Below, in pieces: positions 14,416 through 15,238 of a stretch of 15,238 nt of DNA. The notes below the pieces were generated by a model that had not been told where the DNA came from, searched no databases, and worked only from the letters and a program-made list of their open reading frames with translations. Position 1 is the first letter of the stretch; every line of letters starts with the position of its first letter. The position numbers and the translations under genes are program-made. The stretch is from NCBI GenBank assembly GCA_026770615.1, contig MU631647.1:18796-34033 (forward strand), given 5' to 3'. This DNA comes from Pavlovales sp. CCMP2436. Its lineage: Eukaryota > Haptophyta > Pavlovophyceae > Pavlovales.

Positions 14416-15001
14416 CTGGAAAGTGTTTGGGAGCCCGTGCGAGAGCATGGACGGCGGACTGCTCTCCTGCACCACGAGGCGCACGTCTACCGGCTTGCCG
14501 TTTTGCGGGTGCGGCAACACGTGAAGCTCGCCCCCAAAATGCTCCTGTAAAAAAAAAAAATGTTAAGAAGTAGAAGAAAACATGATGTATAAGTGTTGAG
14601 TGCGACGGCCCACTCCGATAAAATGTGTGACATTTGTGAGTGAATAGTGTGAAAAATCAGGAGGGTGGTATTTTTTTTTTAAAGCGTCAATCCCCTGTGA
14701 CAGAAATAACTAAAAAGCGGCGACGTGTCACGATCGCCTGCAACCCGAGGCACACCTTTCGCCTCTCGAGCTCGGCCAGAAGCTCATTTTTTTTATTTTT
14801 TTTTTATGTCTGATAGATAGTATGGTATTATTGAGTAAATATGTATGCGCATACCACCATCGCCTGCAACTCGAGGCACACGCCAAAGACCGCCCCCTTT
14901 CGCCTCTCAAGCTCGGCCAGGAGCTCGGAGCACTTGAAGTCGCGCGGGTTGCCGGGGCCGGGGGAGAGGACGACCAGCTCGGGGTTCAGCTCGTCGAGAA
15001 G
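14416..15001 (-). CDS. TrpG-type glutamine amidotransferase, two exons, 3' end missing
   Basis: Exon 15001-14855 (49 codons) reads LLDELNPELVVLSPGPGNPR then DFKCSELLAELERRKGAVF and GVCLELQAMV. Exon 14544-14416 (43 codons) reads EHFGGELHVLPHPQNGKPVD and ends LPNTFQ. The intron (14854-14545) has a GTATGC donor and a T-rich TTTACAG acceptor, both phase 0. The joined order SPGPGxPxDF ... FGVCLxLQAMVEHFGGEL ... P-x-x-GKP is that of the class I amidotransferase domain of anthranilate synthase (TrpG, or TrpE-TrpG and PhzE-like fusions), which releases ammonia from glutamine for tryptophan synthesis. The nucleophile Cys is present. The normally conserved next-but-one Gly (GVCLG) is Glu here. The 5' part lies beyond the window. 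The expected GRYHSL and HPES exons carrying the catalytic His and Glu are not seen downstream, so this is a partial gene or pseudogene. Confidence 0.82.
14731..14785 (-). repeat. Partial copy of the amidotransferase exon inside its own intron
   Basis: Same-orientation copy of 14857-14926. On the minus strand it encodes ELLAELERRK joined directly to VCLGLQAIV. Relative to the exon it lacks 15 nt in frame (GAVFG). It keeps the canonical CLG glycine, where the exon has CLE. No donor follows it (ACACGT instead of GTATGC), and no acceptor is obvious before it. Confidence 0.85.
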
Positions 15002-15238
15002 CTATTGTATGATTAGGATTTGTATTCATATTCGATTGTTAGTATTCGGGTAAAAATGGAATCGAAAACAGAAACGGGAAATCGGGTAAAATGACAAAGA
15101 AAAAGAACAGGAAAGTCATGCCCGTAAGCCTTTGGGCTTTAACTATAATCATTTTTTTTTTCTAGAAACATAACTACGACGACGACGACAGCGACGACTA
15201 CTACTAAGTAGAAGTAAACATACAATGATTTTAATACT
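15002..15238. other. AT-rich window end, likely intron of the amidotransferase gene
   Basis: On the minus strand the sequence ends in CATACAATAG before the exon at 15001. On the plus strand a T-rich tract followed by CTAG (15149-15165) precedes a short frame of mostly Asp, Ser and Tyr from a GAC/TAC repeat, ending TAA. This may be a chance microsatellite frame. No other gene is visible. Confidence 0.4.

Overview
The window is nuclear DNA from a eukaryote. It has GT-AG introns with matching phases, GC-rich exons set in AT-rich or simple-repeat introns, and many small inverted-repeat elements. No operon or Shine-Dalgarno organisation is seen. One protein (10894-11490) starts with a signal-peptide-like stretch followed by an Arg/Ser-rich transit-like stretch, as in plastid proteins of algae with secondary plastids. 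I infer an alga with a complex plastid, perhaps haptophyte- or stramenopile-like. The lineage is not proven by the sequence.

Layout. Positions 126-3873 (+) hold the 3' part of a large Ala/Arg/Glu-rich protein of unknown function, with at least four phase-0 introns, each made of a different simple repeat. Positions 3874-4840 hold open but unassigned sequence. A GAGGCT minisatellite with an Ala/Glu-rich frame follows (4842-5237). On the minus strand, 5943-5229 encodes a cyclin box split by an intron that contains a Tc1/mariner-type miniature element. Positions 6150-9550 are mostly non-coding and repeat-rich. They include a clean hAT-type miniature element with 8-bp target duplications (8253-8454) and a 426-bp inverted-repeat unit (8488-8913) with a nested hairpin. 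Positions 9549-10146 carry two diverged copies of the same 3' exon plus 3' UTR. A second hAT-like element full of ACTCAC/GTGAGT motifs follows (10185-10674). Then comes a gene for a probable plastid protein resembling red chlorophyll catabolite reductase, which appears cut short (10894-11490).

From 11491 on, the window looks like a graveyard: a frame-shifted Helitron replication-protein fragment (11889-12320), a broken dynamin C-terminal stalk/GED (12632-13789) with a degenerate tRNA-Phe-like sequence in its intron, and on the minus strand two perfectly phased exons of a TrpG-type glutamine amidotransferase (15001-14416). The downstream catalytic exons of that amidotransferase are not found.

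The most interesting theme is repeated intronic copies of exon edges, often with their splice sites. Examples are three copies of an acceptor plus an 18-nt exon start at 22-143, a copy of the exon 1 end plus donor at 2055-2077, and two relic copies of amidotransferase exon pieces in the introns next to them. I see no metabolic co-operation between the genes. They look like independent, partly decayed loci.
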